Shown here: positions 1 to 8,136 of the stretch, in pieces
Numbering within the stretch: position 1 is the first letter of the stretch
How the letters are laid out: each line of letters opens with the position of its first letter
Position numbers and translations under genes: made by a program
Source: CAYUNA01 sp047629355
Lineage (GTDB): Bacteria; Bacteroidota; Bacteroidia; Chitinophagales; Saprospiraceae
DNA length: 37,270 nucleotides
Reading direction: 5' to 3'
Assembly: GCA_047629355.1 (NCBI GenBank)
Contig: JBLHWU010000032.1
Location: forward strand, 1-37,270
The notes under the pieces: generated by a model
Told to the model about the DNA's origin: nothing
The model's database searches: none
The model's input: the letters and a program-made list of their open reading frames with translations, nothing else

Positions 1-1
1 C

Positions 2-2302
2 AAACTCCCAACCTACACCGATTTAAAAGCAATCCAAAATAATGTCGCTTCAGAAGTTTATTCCGAAGATGGCGTTTTATTAGGCAAATATTTCGTTGAA
101 AACCGAGTAAATGCGGACTTTGAAGAAATGTCACCCAACTTGATAAATGCCTTGGTTGCCACCGAAGATGCTCGCTTTTTTGAACATAGCGGCATTGATT
201 TTCGGTCATGGGCAAGGGTATTTGTTAGAACAATTTTAATGCAAGATGATTCGGGTGGCGGCGGCAGTACCCTGAGTCAACAATTAGCGAAAAACCTGTA
301 TAAACGAGAGCAATTCAAGATATTTTCCACGCCGATTGTGAAGATAAAAGAGATGTTTATTGCTCGCCGATTGGAACGCATTTATACAAAAAAAGAATTG
401 CTGAATTTATATTTAAATACCGTCCCATTTGGTAGCAATATCTTTGGGGTAAAAGTGGCGGCACAGCAATTTTTTAATACGTCGCCGAAAGATTTGAAAG
501 TGGAAGAAGCGGCGGTTTTGGTCGGCATGTTGAAGGCAAATACGGCGTACAATCCCGTCAAAAATCCTGAACGCTCGCAAGTTCGGCGCAATACGGTGAT
601 GCAGCAAATGGTGAGATATGAGTATTTGGATGCCGCAGCTTTTGATACCTTGAAAACACAGCCGATTAAAGTTTCGTATTTTAAAGAAGGGAACAATCAG
701 GGAATTGCGACTTATTTTCGGGAACATTTGCGCTTAGAAATTGCGGATTACTTAGATAAAAATCGCGCACCCAATGGTAAAAAATACAACCTCTACACCG
801 ACGGTTTAAAAATATACACGACCATCAATGCACGGATGCAACGCTACGCCGAGGAATCCGTTCATGAACACATGAGTCAACTGCAAACCGATTATTTCAA
901 ACATTGGAAAGGCAAAAAAGGCTACGGCAGCGATAATTTATTGAATTCCGCCAAAGAAAAATCTAACCGTTTTAAAAGATTAAAAAAACGAAAATTGAGT
1001 ACGGAATCTATTGAAGAAAATTTCAATCAGTCTGTCCAAATGTCCATTTTTGATTATAAAAATGGTGGCGAAGTCGATACCTTGATGTCTCCAAATGACT
1101 CCTTGAAATATTACTTGTCTATGCTAAATACGGGCTTCCTCGCCACTGACCCACACACGGGTAAAATCCTTGCTTGGGTTGGCGGCGTTGACCATCAATA
1201 TTTTCAATACGACCATACGCGAGCGCGACGACAAGTTGGTTCAATTTTCAAACCGCTCGTCTATGCACAAGCTTTAAAAAAGGGTATTCCGCCCTGCGAT
1301 TATATCAGCAATTTGCAAGTGACTTATACCGAATATGAAAATTGGAAACCCCGCAATTCCGATGGCAAATATGGCGGCATCTATTCAATGGAAGGCGCGC
1401 TGAGTCATTCTGTAAATGCGGCAACAGTTGATTTGATGCTGCGAACAGGTGTGGATTCGGTACGACAACTGGCGCAACAGATGGGTATGGAAGGTGATGT
1501 TCCGAATGTACCTGCGATTTCCTTGGGTGCAGTGGATGCCTCGCTTTGGGAAATGATTTCGGTTTATAGCACCTTTGCGAACAATGGCAAGCGTCCAGAA
1601 ATGCATTATTTGACCAGAATTGAAACGGCAAATGGAGAGGTGATTGCTAATTTTGAAGCACCGAATCCAGAAGAATTTGAAGAGCTTTTCCCTGATTCTA
1701 TCGCTCAAATGATGACCAAAATGCTGCAAAGTGTGGTCGATAGCGGAACGGCGAGGCGACTGCGTTATCGCTACGGTTTATACAACGATATTGCGGGAAA
1801 AACAGGGACGACTCAAGGACATTCCGACGGTTGGTTTATGGGCTATACGCCGAATATTGTCGCGGGTGTTTGGGTGGGTGGAACGTCGCCGCAGATTCGT
1901 TTTAAAAGTATGAAACTGGGACAAGGCGCGAATACGGCTCTACCGATTTGGGGACGTTTTATGAAAAAAGTATACAAAGATGCTAATTTTAAAAAATGGA
2001 AAAAACAGCAATTTGAACCAATGGATAGTACGGTAATTTGGGAAATGGATTGTCCGCCATTTTTAGAAGATAGGTCGATGATTCCGGGGCTTTATGAGGA
2101 AGAAGACGATGGTGGGATTTTTGATTGGTTTGAAAATGTTTTTGAAAAGGACAAAGAGAAAGCACGGCGCGAACAGGTTCGGCAACGAAATGGGCCGCAA
2201 AGTGAATGGTCGCGAGAGATTAAAGAACGGAATCGGAAGACGTTGAAAAAACAGAAGAAACAGAAGAAGATTTTGGAAAAGATTTTTGGAAAAGGGAATT
2301 GA
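2..2302 (+). CDS. Class A penicillin-binding protein (PBP1A-like), 5' end outside window
   Basis: Bifunctional peptidoglycan synthase: an N-terminal GT51 glycosyltransferase polymerises lipid II and a C-terminal transpeptidase cross-links the peptides, in the periplasm and anchored to the inner membrane. The frame is open from base 2, and the residues before the first ATG (base 128) read as normal family sequence (SEVYSEDGVLLGKYFVENR), so the N-terminal membrane anchor lies upstream of the window. Counting from the Met at 128, GT51 motifs are EDARFFEHSGID (from residue 13, catalytic Glu) and GGSTLSQQLAKNLY. Transpeptidase motifs are SIFK (Ser372), SVN (428-430) and KTGT (558-561), all intact. 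The last ~50 residues are strongly basic, a common tail in this family. No terminator is obvious downstream. The family call is secure; the choice of paralogue symbol (mrcA/ponA) is not. Confidence 0.96.
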   Translation, partial: KLPTYTDLKAIQNNVASEVYSEDGVLLGKYFVENRVNADFEEMSPNLINALVATEDARFFEHSGIDFRSWARVFVRTILMQDDSGGGGSTLSQQLAKNLYKREQFKIFSTPIVKIKEMFIARRLERIYTKKELLNLYLNTVPFGSNIFGVKVAAQQFFNTSPKDLKVEEAAVLVGMLKANTAYNPVKNPERSQVRRNTVMQQMVRYEYLDAAAFDTLKTQPIKVSYFKEGNNQGIATYFREHLRLEIADYLDKNRAPNGKKYNLYTDGLKIYTTINARMQRYAEESVHEHMSQLQTDYFKHWKGKKGYGSDNLLNSAKEKSNRFKRLKKRKLSTESIEENFNQSVQMSIFDYKNGGEVDTLMSPNDSLKYYLSMLNTGFLATDPHTGKILAWVGGVDHQYFQYDHTRARRQVGSIFKPLVYAQALKKGIPPCDYISNLQVTYTEYENWKPRNSDGKYGGIYSMEGALSHSVNAATVDLMLRTGVDSVRQLAQQMGMEGDVPNVPAISLGAVDASLWEMISVYSTFANNGKRPEMHYLTRIETANGEVIANFEAPNPEEFEELFPDSIAQMMTKMLQSVVDSGTARRLRYRYGLYNDIAGKTGTTQGHSDGWFMGYTPNIVAGVWVGGTSPQIRFKSMKLGQGANTALPIWGRFMKKVYKDANFKKWKKQQFEPMDSTVIWEMDCPPFLEDRSMIPGLYEEEDDGGIFDWFENVFEKDKEKARREQVRQRNGPQSEWSREIKERNRKTLKKQKKQKKILEKIFGKGN

Positions 2303-2456
2303 GGCAATTTAAAATAAATAATGATACATTTTAGCTGGTCCTTTTTCCTTCTAAAAAACTTTAAAAACCCTTACGTAGCAAGGGCTATATGCAATTTTCC
2401 AAAATTCTTTAGGAGAAAAAATTACTGCGCTAAAACGTACAATTATTTACTTTAAA

Positions 2457-2486
2457 TTGCCGAATGCCACAAAACCCTTATCTTTG
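2457..2486 (+). promoter_or_regulatory. Bacteroidota sigma-70-type promoter for mnmG
   Basis: TTG (2457-2459) is followed after exactly 19 bases by TATCTTTG (2479-2486), matching the Bacteroidota -33/-7 consensus TTG-N19-TAnnTTTG. Transcription would begin a few bases downstream, leaving a leader of about 30 nt before the GTG start at 2525. Confidence 0.75.
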
Positions 2487-2524
2487 CAATCGATTTTTAA
2501 AATAACAGTAAAAAATAATAGATA

Positions 2525-4390
2525 GTGTTTCCAAAATACGACGTAATAGTAGTAGGTGCCGGTCACAGCGGATGTGAGGCGGCAGTCGCAGCAGCCAATT
2601 TGGGGTCAAAAGTATTGCTGGCGACGATGAATATGAATACCATCGCGCAGATGTCGTGCAATCCAGCAATGGGTGGCGTGGCAAAAGGGCAGATTGTGCG
2701 TGAAATTGACGCATTGGGTGGCTATTCGGGTATCGTGACCGACCATACAATGATACAATTTCGGATGTTAAATCGGTCGAAAGGACCAGCGATGTGGAGT
2801 CCACGGGCGCAGAGTGACCGCATGTTATTTGCGGGGAAATGGCGGCAGATGTTGGAGGAACATCCGAATATTGATTTTTGGCAAGAGATGGTGACAGGGA
2901 TTGTGGTGAAAGACAATCGGGCTTGTGGCATTCGCACAGGCATGGGCATTGATATTCAAAGTAAGAGTGTCGTGTTGACCAACGGGACATTTTTGAATGG
3001 CTTGATTCACATTGGGGAGAAGCAATTTGGTGGTGGTCGTGCAGGAGAAAGAGCGGCGACAGGCATCACGGCACAGTTGGAAGAATTGGGCTTTGAAGCT
3101 GGTCGAATGAAGACAGGAACACCGCCACGAGTGGATGGACGTAGTTTGAATTTTGACGCGATGGAAGTACAGCCTGGTGATGAAAACCCTTCAGGATTTT
3201 CATTTTCAGATACACCACAATTGAAAAAACAGTTGCCTTGTCACATCACGCATACGAATACGGAGGTGCATGAAACCTTGAAAACAGGTTTTGACCGTTC
3301 GCCGATGTATAGTGGGAGAGTCAAGTCATTAGGACCACGTTATTGTCCGAGTATTGAAGATAAAATTAATAGGTTCGCGGATAAAGACCGACATCAATTA
3401 TTCATAGAACCAGAAGGTTGGACAACTTGTGAAATTTATGTCAATGGCTTCGCTTCGTCTTTGCCAGAAGATGTGCAATTTAAGGCATTGCGGAAAGTTC
3501 GAGGTTTTGAAAACGTGAAAATGTTCCGCCCTGGCTATGCGATTGAATATGACTTTTTTCCGCCAACTCAATTACGCCCGACACTGGAGACGCATTTGGT
3601 GCAAAACCTATATTTTGCTGGTCAAATTAACGGAACTACGGGTTATGAAGAAGCCGCTTGTCAAGGCATGATGGCGGGTTATAATGCACATTTAAAAGTG
3701 AATGAACTCGACCCATTTGTATTGAAACGGTCGGAAGCATATATTGGTGTTTTGATTGATGATTTGGTAAATAAAGGGACGAAAGAACCCTATCGAATGT
3801 TTACTTCGCGGGCAGAATATCGAATTTTATTGCGCCAAGATAATGCGGATTTGCGCTTGACGCCGCTTGCGCATAAGTTGGGGGTTCGAAATATGGACGA
3901 ACGAATGGCGCGTGTGGAAGAAAAGCTGGTTTCGGCAAAAGAAATTAGCAAGTTTTTTAGAAAATTTAGCGTTACGCCAGACCAAGTTAATTCGCTTTTA
4001 GAAAGTAAAAAAAGTTCGCCTTTGAAGCAGCAAGTGAAGTTGCAAACTGTTTTAGCGCGACCGCATATTTCCATTGAAGATTTGCAAGAAGCCGTCCCTG
4101 AAGCCGCAGAATTTTTGCAAAAATATCAGGACGATGATTTGAAAGAAGCGGAAATTCATTTGAAATATAGTGGCTATATTGAGAAGGAAAAAGACATGGC
4201 AGAAAAGATGCTTCGTCTTGAAGCCGTGCGTTTACATGACCATGTGGATTATCATTCCTTGGTGTCTTTGTCAGCGGAAGCACGAGAGAAATTGACAAAA
4301 TTGAAGCCGATGACGATTGGACAGGCGAGTCGGATTTCGGGGGTTTCGCCTTCGGATGTTTCGGTTTTATTGGTACATATGGGGCGGTAG
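2525..4390 (+). CDS. mnmG: tRNA uridine-5-carboxymethylaminomethyl(34) synthesis enzyme MnmG (GidA)
   Basis: FAD-dependent subunit of the MnmE-MnmG complex that installs the (carboxymethyl)aminomethyl group at C5 of wobble U34 in certain tRNAs; cytoplasmic. The 621-aa length is normal for the family. It shows the N-terminal dinucleotide-binding motif VGAGHSGCEAA (residues 10-20), the family signatures CNPAMGGVAKGQ, SKGPAMWSPRAQ and TGTPPRVDGRS, the C-terminal FAD signature GTTGYEEAACQG, and the conserved SRAEYRILLRQDNADLRL before the helical MnmE/tRNA-binding tail. The start is GTG, chosen because it places the FAD motif at the usual distance from the N-terminus and sits about 38 nt after a promoter-like -7 box. 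It stands alone; mnmE is not in the window. Confidence 0.97.
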   Translation: MFPKYDVIVVGAGHSGCEAAVAAANLGSKVLLATMNMNTIAQMSCNPAMGGVAKGQIVREIDALGGYSGIVTDHTMIQFRMLNRSKGPAMWSPRAQSDRMLFAGKWRQMLEEHPNIDFWQEMVTGIVVKDNRACGIRTGMGIDIQSKSVVLTNGTFLNGLIHIGEKQFGGGRAGERAATGITAQLEELGFEAGRMKTGTPPRVDGRSLNFDAMEVQPGDENPSGFSFSDTPQLKKQLPCHITHTNTEVHETLKTGFDRSPMYSGRVKSLGPRYCPSIEDKINRFADKDRHQLFIEPEGWTTCEIYVNGFASSLPEDVQFKALRKVRGFENVKMFRPGYAIEYDFFPPTQLRPTLETHLVQNLYFAGQINGTTGYEEAACQGMMAGYNAHLKVNELDPFVLKRSEAYIGVLIDDLVNKGTKEPYRMFTSRAEYRILLRQDNADLRLTPLAHKLGVRNMDERMARVEEKLVSAKEISKFFRKFSVTPDQVNSLLESKKSSPLKQQVKLQTVLARPHISIEDLQEAVPEAAEFLQKYQDDDLKEAEIHLKYSGYIEKEKDMAEKMLRLEAVRLHDHVDYHSLVSLSAEAREKLTKLKPMTIGQASRISGVSPSDVSVLLVHMGR

Positions 4391-4473
4391 ATTTTAGAAA
4401 ATATAAGGTTTTATAAAAAATTAAATCATGGTTACAGTATCAAAAGATATGGTAATTAAACATTTAAATAGCT

Positions 4474-4696
4474 GGTAGTGCCACAAATGTGCACTTTTAC
4501 AGTTTAGGTGCTTTTGTTTATCAAATCGTTTTTATCCCTTAATACCCCTCCCGCGTTGCCGTAGGCAAAGCGCACTGTGTTTTTTGCAGCGAGAAAATCT
4601 TACGATTTTCTCGCTGCTCAAACTTAAAAGAACCTTCGTTTACACGGTAATAAATCACTTTTTCAATAAATGGTGGTACACATTTGTTACACTACC
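4474..4696. mobile_element. 223-bp MITE with inverted termini and 8-bp target duplication
   Basis: The ends are inverted repeats: left GGTAGTGCCACAAATGTGC, right (reverse complement) GGTAGTGTAACAAATGTGT; 18 of the first 21 bases match. The direct repeat AAATAGCT flanks it on both sides (4466-4473 and 4697-4704). It carries no transposase. Its middle contains a copy of the structured repeat also found near 24000 and 28840. The 8-bp duplication and the GTGTAAC-type end suggest mobilisation by an IS256-like or other 8-bp-duplicating transposase, but the family is a guess. Confidence 0.85.
4526..4653 (+). repeat. Structured dispersed repeat, copy 1 (inside the MITE)
   Basis: Shares sequence with 28758-28924. 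Two stems are visible: CGCGTTGC/GCAAAGCG (4552-4559 with 4565-4572, one mismatch) and a perfect 14-bp stem GCAGCGAGAAAATC/GATTTTCTCGCTGC (4586-4599 with 4604-4617, loop TTAC). The 5' arm of the first hairpin present in the other two copies is missing; only its 3' arm (TTTTTATCCCTTAA) remains. Similarity ends at TTTACACGGTA. Confidence 0.8.
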
Positions 4697-4834
4697 AAAT
4701 AGCTTACCCGAAAAGGTTTCTATTGATGAAATGATGGAGAAATTGCTCTTTATCTATGAGGTAGAAGTCGGCATGGAACAGTCAAAAGCAAATCAAGTTA
4801 CTCCACACAATGACGTTAAAGAAAAACACAAAAA

Positions 4835-5129
4835 ATGGCTCAAATAAACTGGACAGACAAAGCCAAAAATGATATTGATGACAGCATTGCTTATTATGCG
4901 CCGAAGTCCGAACGGTACTAAAACTATTATTCAGAAGATTTTTGATAAAATTGATTTGCTGATTACTTTTCCAGAAATAGGCCGTGTCGTACCTGAATTG
5001 GAGTATAAAGATGTAAGAGAAATTATCATTGGACAATATCGAATCATCTATTTCAATATCTCTTCAGACAGAATTGATATTTTAAAAATACACCATAGTT
5101 ATTTGTATTTGGATGTGAAAGATATTTAG
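4835..5129 (+). pseudogene. ParE/RelE-family toxin, frameshifted
   Basis: An ATG at 4835 overlaps the antitoxin stop and begins a typical RelE/ParE N-terminus (MAQINWTDKAKNDIDD, then IAYYAPKSERY), but hits TAA about 28 codons in. The remainder of the toxin is in another frame: IIQKIFDKIDLLITFPEIG, then VREIIIGQYRIIYF and a final ILKIHHSYLYLDVKDI. These are the normal central and C-terminal segments of the family, including the basic-then-aromatic YRIIYF strand. The break lies between about 4890 and 4925. Such toxins cleave mRNA at the ribosome (RelE) or poison gyrase (ParE); which applies cannot be told. With its antitoxin split too, the pair is most likely dead, unless the frameshift is a sequencing error. 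Confidence 0.8.
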
Positions 5130-5181
5130 GAATAATAAAAAAATAGCTTTCCGTTTTTCCAGGTTATTTTTTCATTATTCC

Positions 5182-6399
5182 TCAACTCATCCCCTTCGGA
5201 AAACACAAATAATACTTCTTAACCTCCCCGACTTTCAGCCCCATATCCGTACTCTTTGACCAAGGCTTCACTTCTCCATTTTTAAATAAAATTTTAATCT
5301 CATCCTTTGCGATATTATACGCTCGATTCGTTTCTTTTCCATTAAAAACGAGATACTTCGCTTCCTTTTTTGAAATATTAAAATGCTTTTCCACCGATTG
5401 CCTTAGCTCTTTAATTTGCTTTTTATCAAAAGGTGTATCTTGAATCCAAATTTTAAATAACCGCCGATTGATGATGCTTTTTGATAAAAAAGATAAGGTA
5501 AAATCGTCATGGTTCATCCAATTTTTTAGCGCAGAAATAATATCAAAATCGTCGAGTTGGGCGAAGCGTTCCAATAATTCTGCCTGGTTGTTTTCAAAAT
5601 CTTCCGTCGTAACGTTTTTATATAGAAAATAGATGAGATTTTCGGAAGCCTCTAACTTTACACCTTTTGAAGCCAGCATTTTGGCGCGCGCTAAAGTTTG
5701 CACTAACATCTGCTCCGCGGCTAAAACCGTCTTGTGCAAATACACTTGCCAATACATCAGCCGCCGTGCAATCAGAAATTTTTCGATGGAATAAATGCCC
5801 TTCTCTTCGACCACCAAACAATCGTCTTTCACCGCCAGCATCTTGATAATTCGATTGTATCCAATCACGCCCTCATGCACACCCGTAAAGAAGGAATCTC
5901 GGTTCAAATAATCCATTCTATCCATGTCCAATTGCCCAGAAATCAATTGATGCAAAAATCTTTTTGGATGCCCATCTCTAAAAATTTGAATCGCTAAAGT
6001 CAACTGCCCATCAAATTCTTGATTCAGTTTTTCCATGAACAATAACGACAATTCTTCATGGTGAACATTGATTAACGAATGCTCCAACGTATGCGAAAAC
6101 GGACTGTGCCCAACATCGTGCAAGAGAATCGCAATCGACGCTGCCACCGCTTCTTCCTCCAAAATCTCCACACCTTTCCCTCGCAAAACTTCAATCGCTT
6201 CCGTCATCAAATGACAAGCCCCAATCGCATGATGAAACCGCGTGTGCAGCGCACCCGGATAGACATAATGCGTCAATCCCAACTGCTTTATCCGCCGCAA
6301 TCGTTGATAAAAAGGATGTTCGATTAGGTCAAAAACAATCGGGTATGGAATCGTTACAAAACCATATACTGGGTCGTTGAAAATTTTTCTTTTGTTCAT
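5182..6399 (-). CDS. HD-domain phosphohydrolase (dGTPase/SAMHD1-like fold)
   Basis: Cytoplasmic metal-dependent phosphohydrolase of the HD superfamily, related to bacterial YwfO-type and SAMHD1-like proteins that act on nucleotides; the substrate here is unknown. The N-terminus has the characteristic FNDPVYGFVTIPYP, then the metal-binding set: H57 (TRFHHAIG), H94-D95 (LLHDVGHSPFSH) and the later DMDRMDYLNRD. The 405-aa length is normal. I chose the ATG at 6399. An upstream TTG at 6435 adds 12 lysine-rich residues, falls outside the conserved start and overlaps the end of the neighbouring gene fragment. It stands alone among decayed genes yet is itself intact. The C-terminal third is divergent and not assignable. 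Confidence 0.9.
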   Translation of the reverse strand: MNKRKIFNDPVYGFVTIPYPIVFDLIEHPFYQRLRRIKQLGLTHYVYPGALHTRFHHAIGACHLMTEAIEVLRGKGVEILEEEAVAASIAILLHDVGHSPFSHTLEHSLINVHHEELSLLFMEKLNQEFDGQLTLAIQIFRDGHPKRFLHQLISGQLDMDRMDYLNRDSFFTGVHEGVIGYNRIIKMLAVKDDCLVVEEKGIYSIEKFLIARRLMYWQVYLHKTVLAAEQMLVQTLARAKMLASKGVKLEASENLIYFLYKNVTTEDFENNQAELLERFAQLDDFDIISALKNWMNHDDFTLSFLSKSIINRRLFKIWIQDTPFDKKQIKELRQSVEKHFNISKKEAKYLVFNGKETNRAYNIAKDEIKILFKNGEVKPWSKSTDMGLKVGEVKKYYLCFPKGMS

Positions 6400-6431
6400 T
6401 TTGGGTGTATTTTTTTTTAAAAACTTATTCC

Positions 6432-6641
6432 TCAATTCAGCTTTACATCAAATTCTATTTCAAGCTCTTTAAAAACCCTTTCCACCATATGGTCAGAATA
6501 GTAATTGTCTCGAATAAATCTTCCATTTCTTATTTTATTCAAATCTTCTGTGGTTTCAAAATCGAAAGATTCTAATTTCTCAAATTCATTTGGATTATTG
6601 AATATTCCGTGAGTGTATGCGGCGTTTAGCCGACATGGGCG
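6432..6641 (-). pseudogene. C-terminal fragment of an unrecognised protein
   Basis: A 69-codon open stretch between stops (6642 upstream, TGA at 6432) has no ATG, GTG or TTG at a sensible place, yet its composition looks coding: acidic/basic alternation and the ending DHMVERVFKELEIEFDVKLN. It probably is the tail of a larger gene whose front has been lost. The family is not recognised. It abuts the HD phosphohydrolase start and lies at the edge of the decay zone. Confidence 0.45.
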
Positions 6642-6659
6642 TCATAAACATTATTTGCT

Positions 6660-7002
6660 TTAGTTTTCTTTTTTTATCTTCTCTTTTAATCTACCGCCTT
6701 CATAAATTTCTATACTGTCAATCTTTTCATTTTCGTTTTCATTATAAAAATAAAGAGTATCTTTCATTGAGATATAGTCATTTCCACCTTCTCTAAACCC
6801 TTGTCCTTTCGTTTTAATATTCCCATTAAGATAGTAAAAAGCGAAATGCCCAATATTTACTCCATCTTCATAATTTATTTCTTTAATTATTTCCTCAGTT
6901 GTATCTTTCCAAATCCACAATCCAGTTTCTAAGTCATTTTCGTACTGGCCATAAATATAATAAAACTGATTTTTTGTACTATCAAAATTGTATTCTATTG
7001 TA
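6660..7002 (-). pseudogene. YwqK/MORN-like repeat protein, 5' end cut off by an IS630 element
   Basis: The frame is open from the IS edge at 7002 to the stop at 6660. It reads FYYIYGQYENDLETGLWIWK, a period of the aromatic/Gly-rich repeat seen in YwqK-type (toxin_antitoxin) and MORN-like proteins, followed by GHFAFYYLNGNIKTKGQG and a lysine-rich tail. An internal Met at 6920 begins mid-repeat, so it is not a credible start. Across the element, joining at the TA duplication keeps the frame open (GTYTHTIEYNFDS), so the insertion interrupted a longer frame; no start is visible upstream before it runs into the neighbouring gene. Function unknown: such proteins occur in immunity/antitoxin contexts, which is only a hint here. 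Confidence 0.6.
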
Positions 7003-8098
7003 AGTAAGTGACATTATTTATTCGGATAAAATTTGGTCTTTGAAATTGATGAAATACTGAGTACCAATATTTGTTAAAATATGCTCTAAAGCTTCGTAAA
7101 AATAGTCTGAACCTATAAATTTATGTTACTCTAACCATTCATATTTTATCTTTCTCCAAAGCGTTTCAATAATATTGAGATGTGGAGAGTATCGAGGAAG
7201 AAAAAAGATAAATAAATCTTCTTCTTCCCAGCGTTCTATTTGGTCTTGAAATTCTGCGCTATGATGTGTGGGAGCATTATCTAAAACGATTACTTTTATG
7301 CCTTTTGGAGCGTTTTTTAAAAAGTCGTCGATAAACCCAATAATCAAGGCAGAATTAATGTTGTTCTTTGTGGTGTAAGGATGAAAATCATTATCGTGAT
7401 TTAGAAATCCAAAAACGTTTAAGCCCGCATATTTTTGAAGGATGATACAGATTGGATTTCCTTTATCTTGCCAAGCAGAAGGCAAGTAACTATTCATACT
7501 GACTTTTGTGGCATCACCATAATATATTTTTATAAAATTCTGTTTTTCAAGCCATAGTAATTGAATTAAATGAATAACTTTAATTTGATATTCAAATTTG
7601 TCTTGAAGGGGCTTCAACCATTTTCTAATTCTGCGCCAAGTATATTTGAGTTTTTTTTTATATACTTAATCAGCATTCTTTTAGAAATATGAAACCCAAA
7701 TTTTTCAACCAATTTGGCAGTTACTTTATTTAAATTTTAAGGCTGATTATCTACGGCATTTTTTAGATATTTTATTTGTTTTTCAGTCAAACTGTCAAGG
7801 CTTGAAATTCTACCTTGACCTGCTTTATTAAGCAAGCTTTTATAACCGCCTGAATTATATTTTTCAATAGCGGAATAGACTGTTTTCAAATTCTTATTTA
7901 AAAATTTGGCAATCTGCCCACAATACATGTTTTCGTTGCTCAACAAAACTATTTGACAACGAATTCGAAAAGGATGATTAGAGCCTTTCTTATAACCAAG
8001 ATTAAGTTCTAATATTTCTGCTTCAGATAGCTGACGTACTTTTTTCATGGTACAAATTTAGCTATTAATCCATGTCCATTTAAATAATGTCACTTACT
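7003..8098 (-). mobile_element. IS630-family insertion sequence, inactivated
   Basis: The 1096-bp element is bounded by the perfect 18-bp inverted repeat AGTAAGTGACATTATTTA (7003-7020 and, inverted, 8081-8098). It is flanked by TA dinucleotides (7001-7002, 8099-8100), the target duplication typical of the IS630/Tc1-mariner group. It holds one broken transposase gene on the minus strand and sits inside the YwqK-like gene. Confidence 0.9.
7018..8048 (-). pseudogene. IS630-family transposase with two stops and a frameshift
   Basis: The N-terminal part (8048-7737) carries the helix-turn-helix of IS630 transposases (FLNKNLKTVYSAIEKYNSGG then KAGQGRISSLDSLTEKQ). It stops at a TAA (7737-7739), after which the same frame continues as family sequence (VTAKLVEKFGFHISKRM). 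At a run of nine A's (plus-strand T's 7651-7659) the frame shifts into the DDE domain. That domain has acidic residues in YYGDATKVS, VLDNAPTHHS and NIIETLWRKIKYEW, giving an intact D-D-E triad. A second in-frame TAA lies at 7126-7128, after which family sequence resumes (ILTNIGTQYFINFKDQILSE) to 7018. IS630 elements can use frameshifting, so the A9 tract alone could be normal; the two nonsense codons make the gene dead. Confidence 0.88.
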
Positions 8099-8136
8099 TA
8101 TGTGTGTATGTCCCTGTGTTAAAACTAACCTTCTCA

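Larger units (their letters stand above)
4428..4847 (+). pseudogene. ParD/RelB-like antitoxin gene split by a MITE
   Basis: The first 15 codons (ATG at 4428, MVTVSKDMVIKHLNS) run into the inserted element and stop at a TAG two codons later. The rest of the gene resumes after the element and ends at 4847 (LPEKVSIDEMMEKLL to KHKKWLK). Removing bases 4474-4696 plus one copy of the 8-bp target duplication joins the halves in frame, giving a 62-residue protein. It looks like the short antitoxins encoded next to ParE/RelE toxins in Bacteroidota: a SxxxLPEKVSIDE segment, an amphipathic helix and a KxxKKWLK end. The ATG of the toxin gene at 4835 overlaps its last codons, the usual coupling in such operons. 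The antitoxin family assignment is inference; the split reading frame is seen directly. A longer downstream frame starting at 4584 is an artefact of reading through the element. Confidence 0.8.

Noticed and set aside
2352..2385. CCCTTACGTAGCAAGGG as terminator of the PBP gene
   Set aside because: The stem is only five base pairs and no T tract follows.
4584..4847. 87-residue frame starting inside the MITE
   Set aside because: Its first 35 or so codons are MITE sequence; only the end is antitoxin, so it is part of the split gene and not a separate protein.
6433..6435. TTG start for the HD phosphohydrolase
   Set aside because: Adds non-conserved residues and overlaps another gene end; the ATG at 6399 fits the family start.
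7651..7659. A9 tract as programmed frameshift making the IS630 transposase functional
   Set aside because: Possible for the family, but two in-frame stop codons elsewhere still prevent a full-length product.
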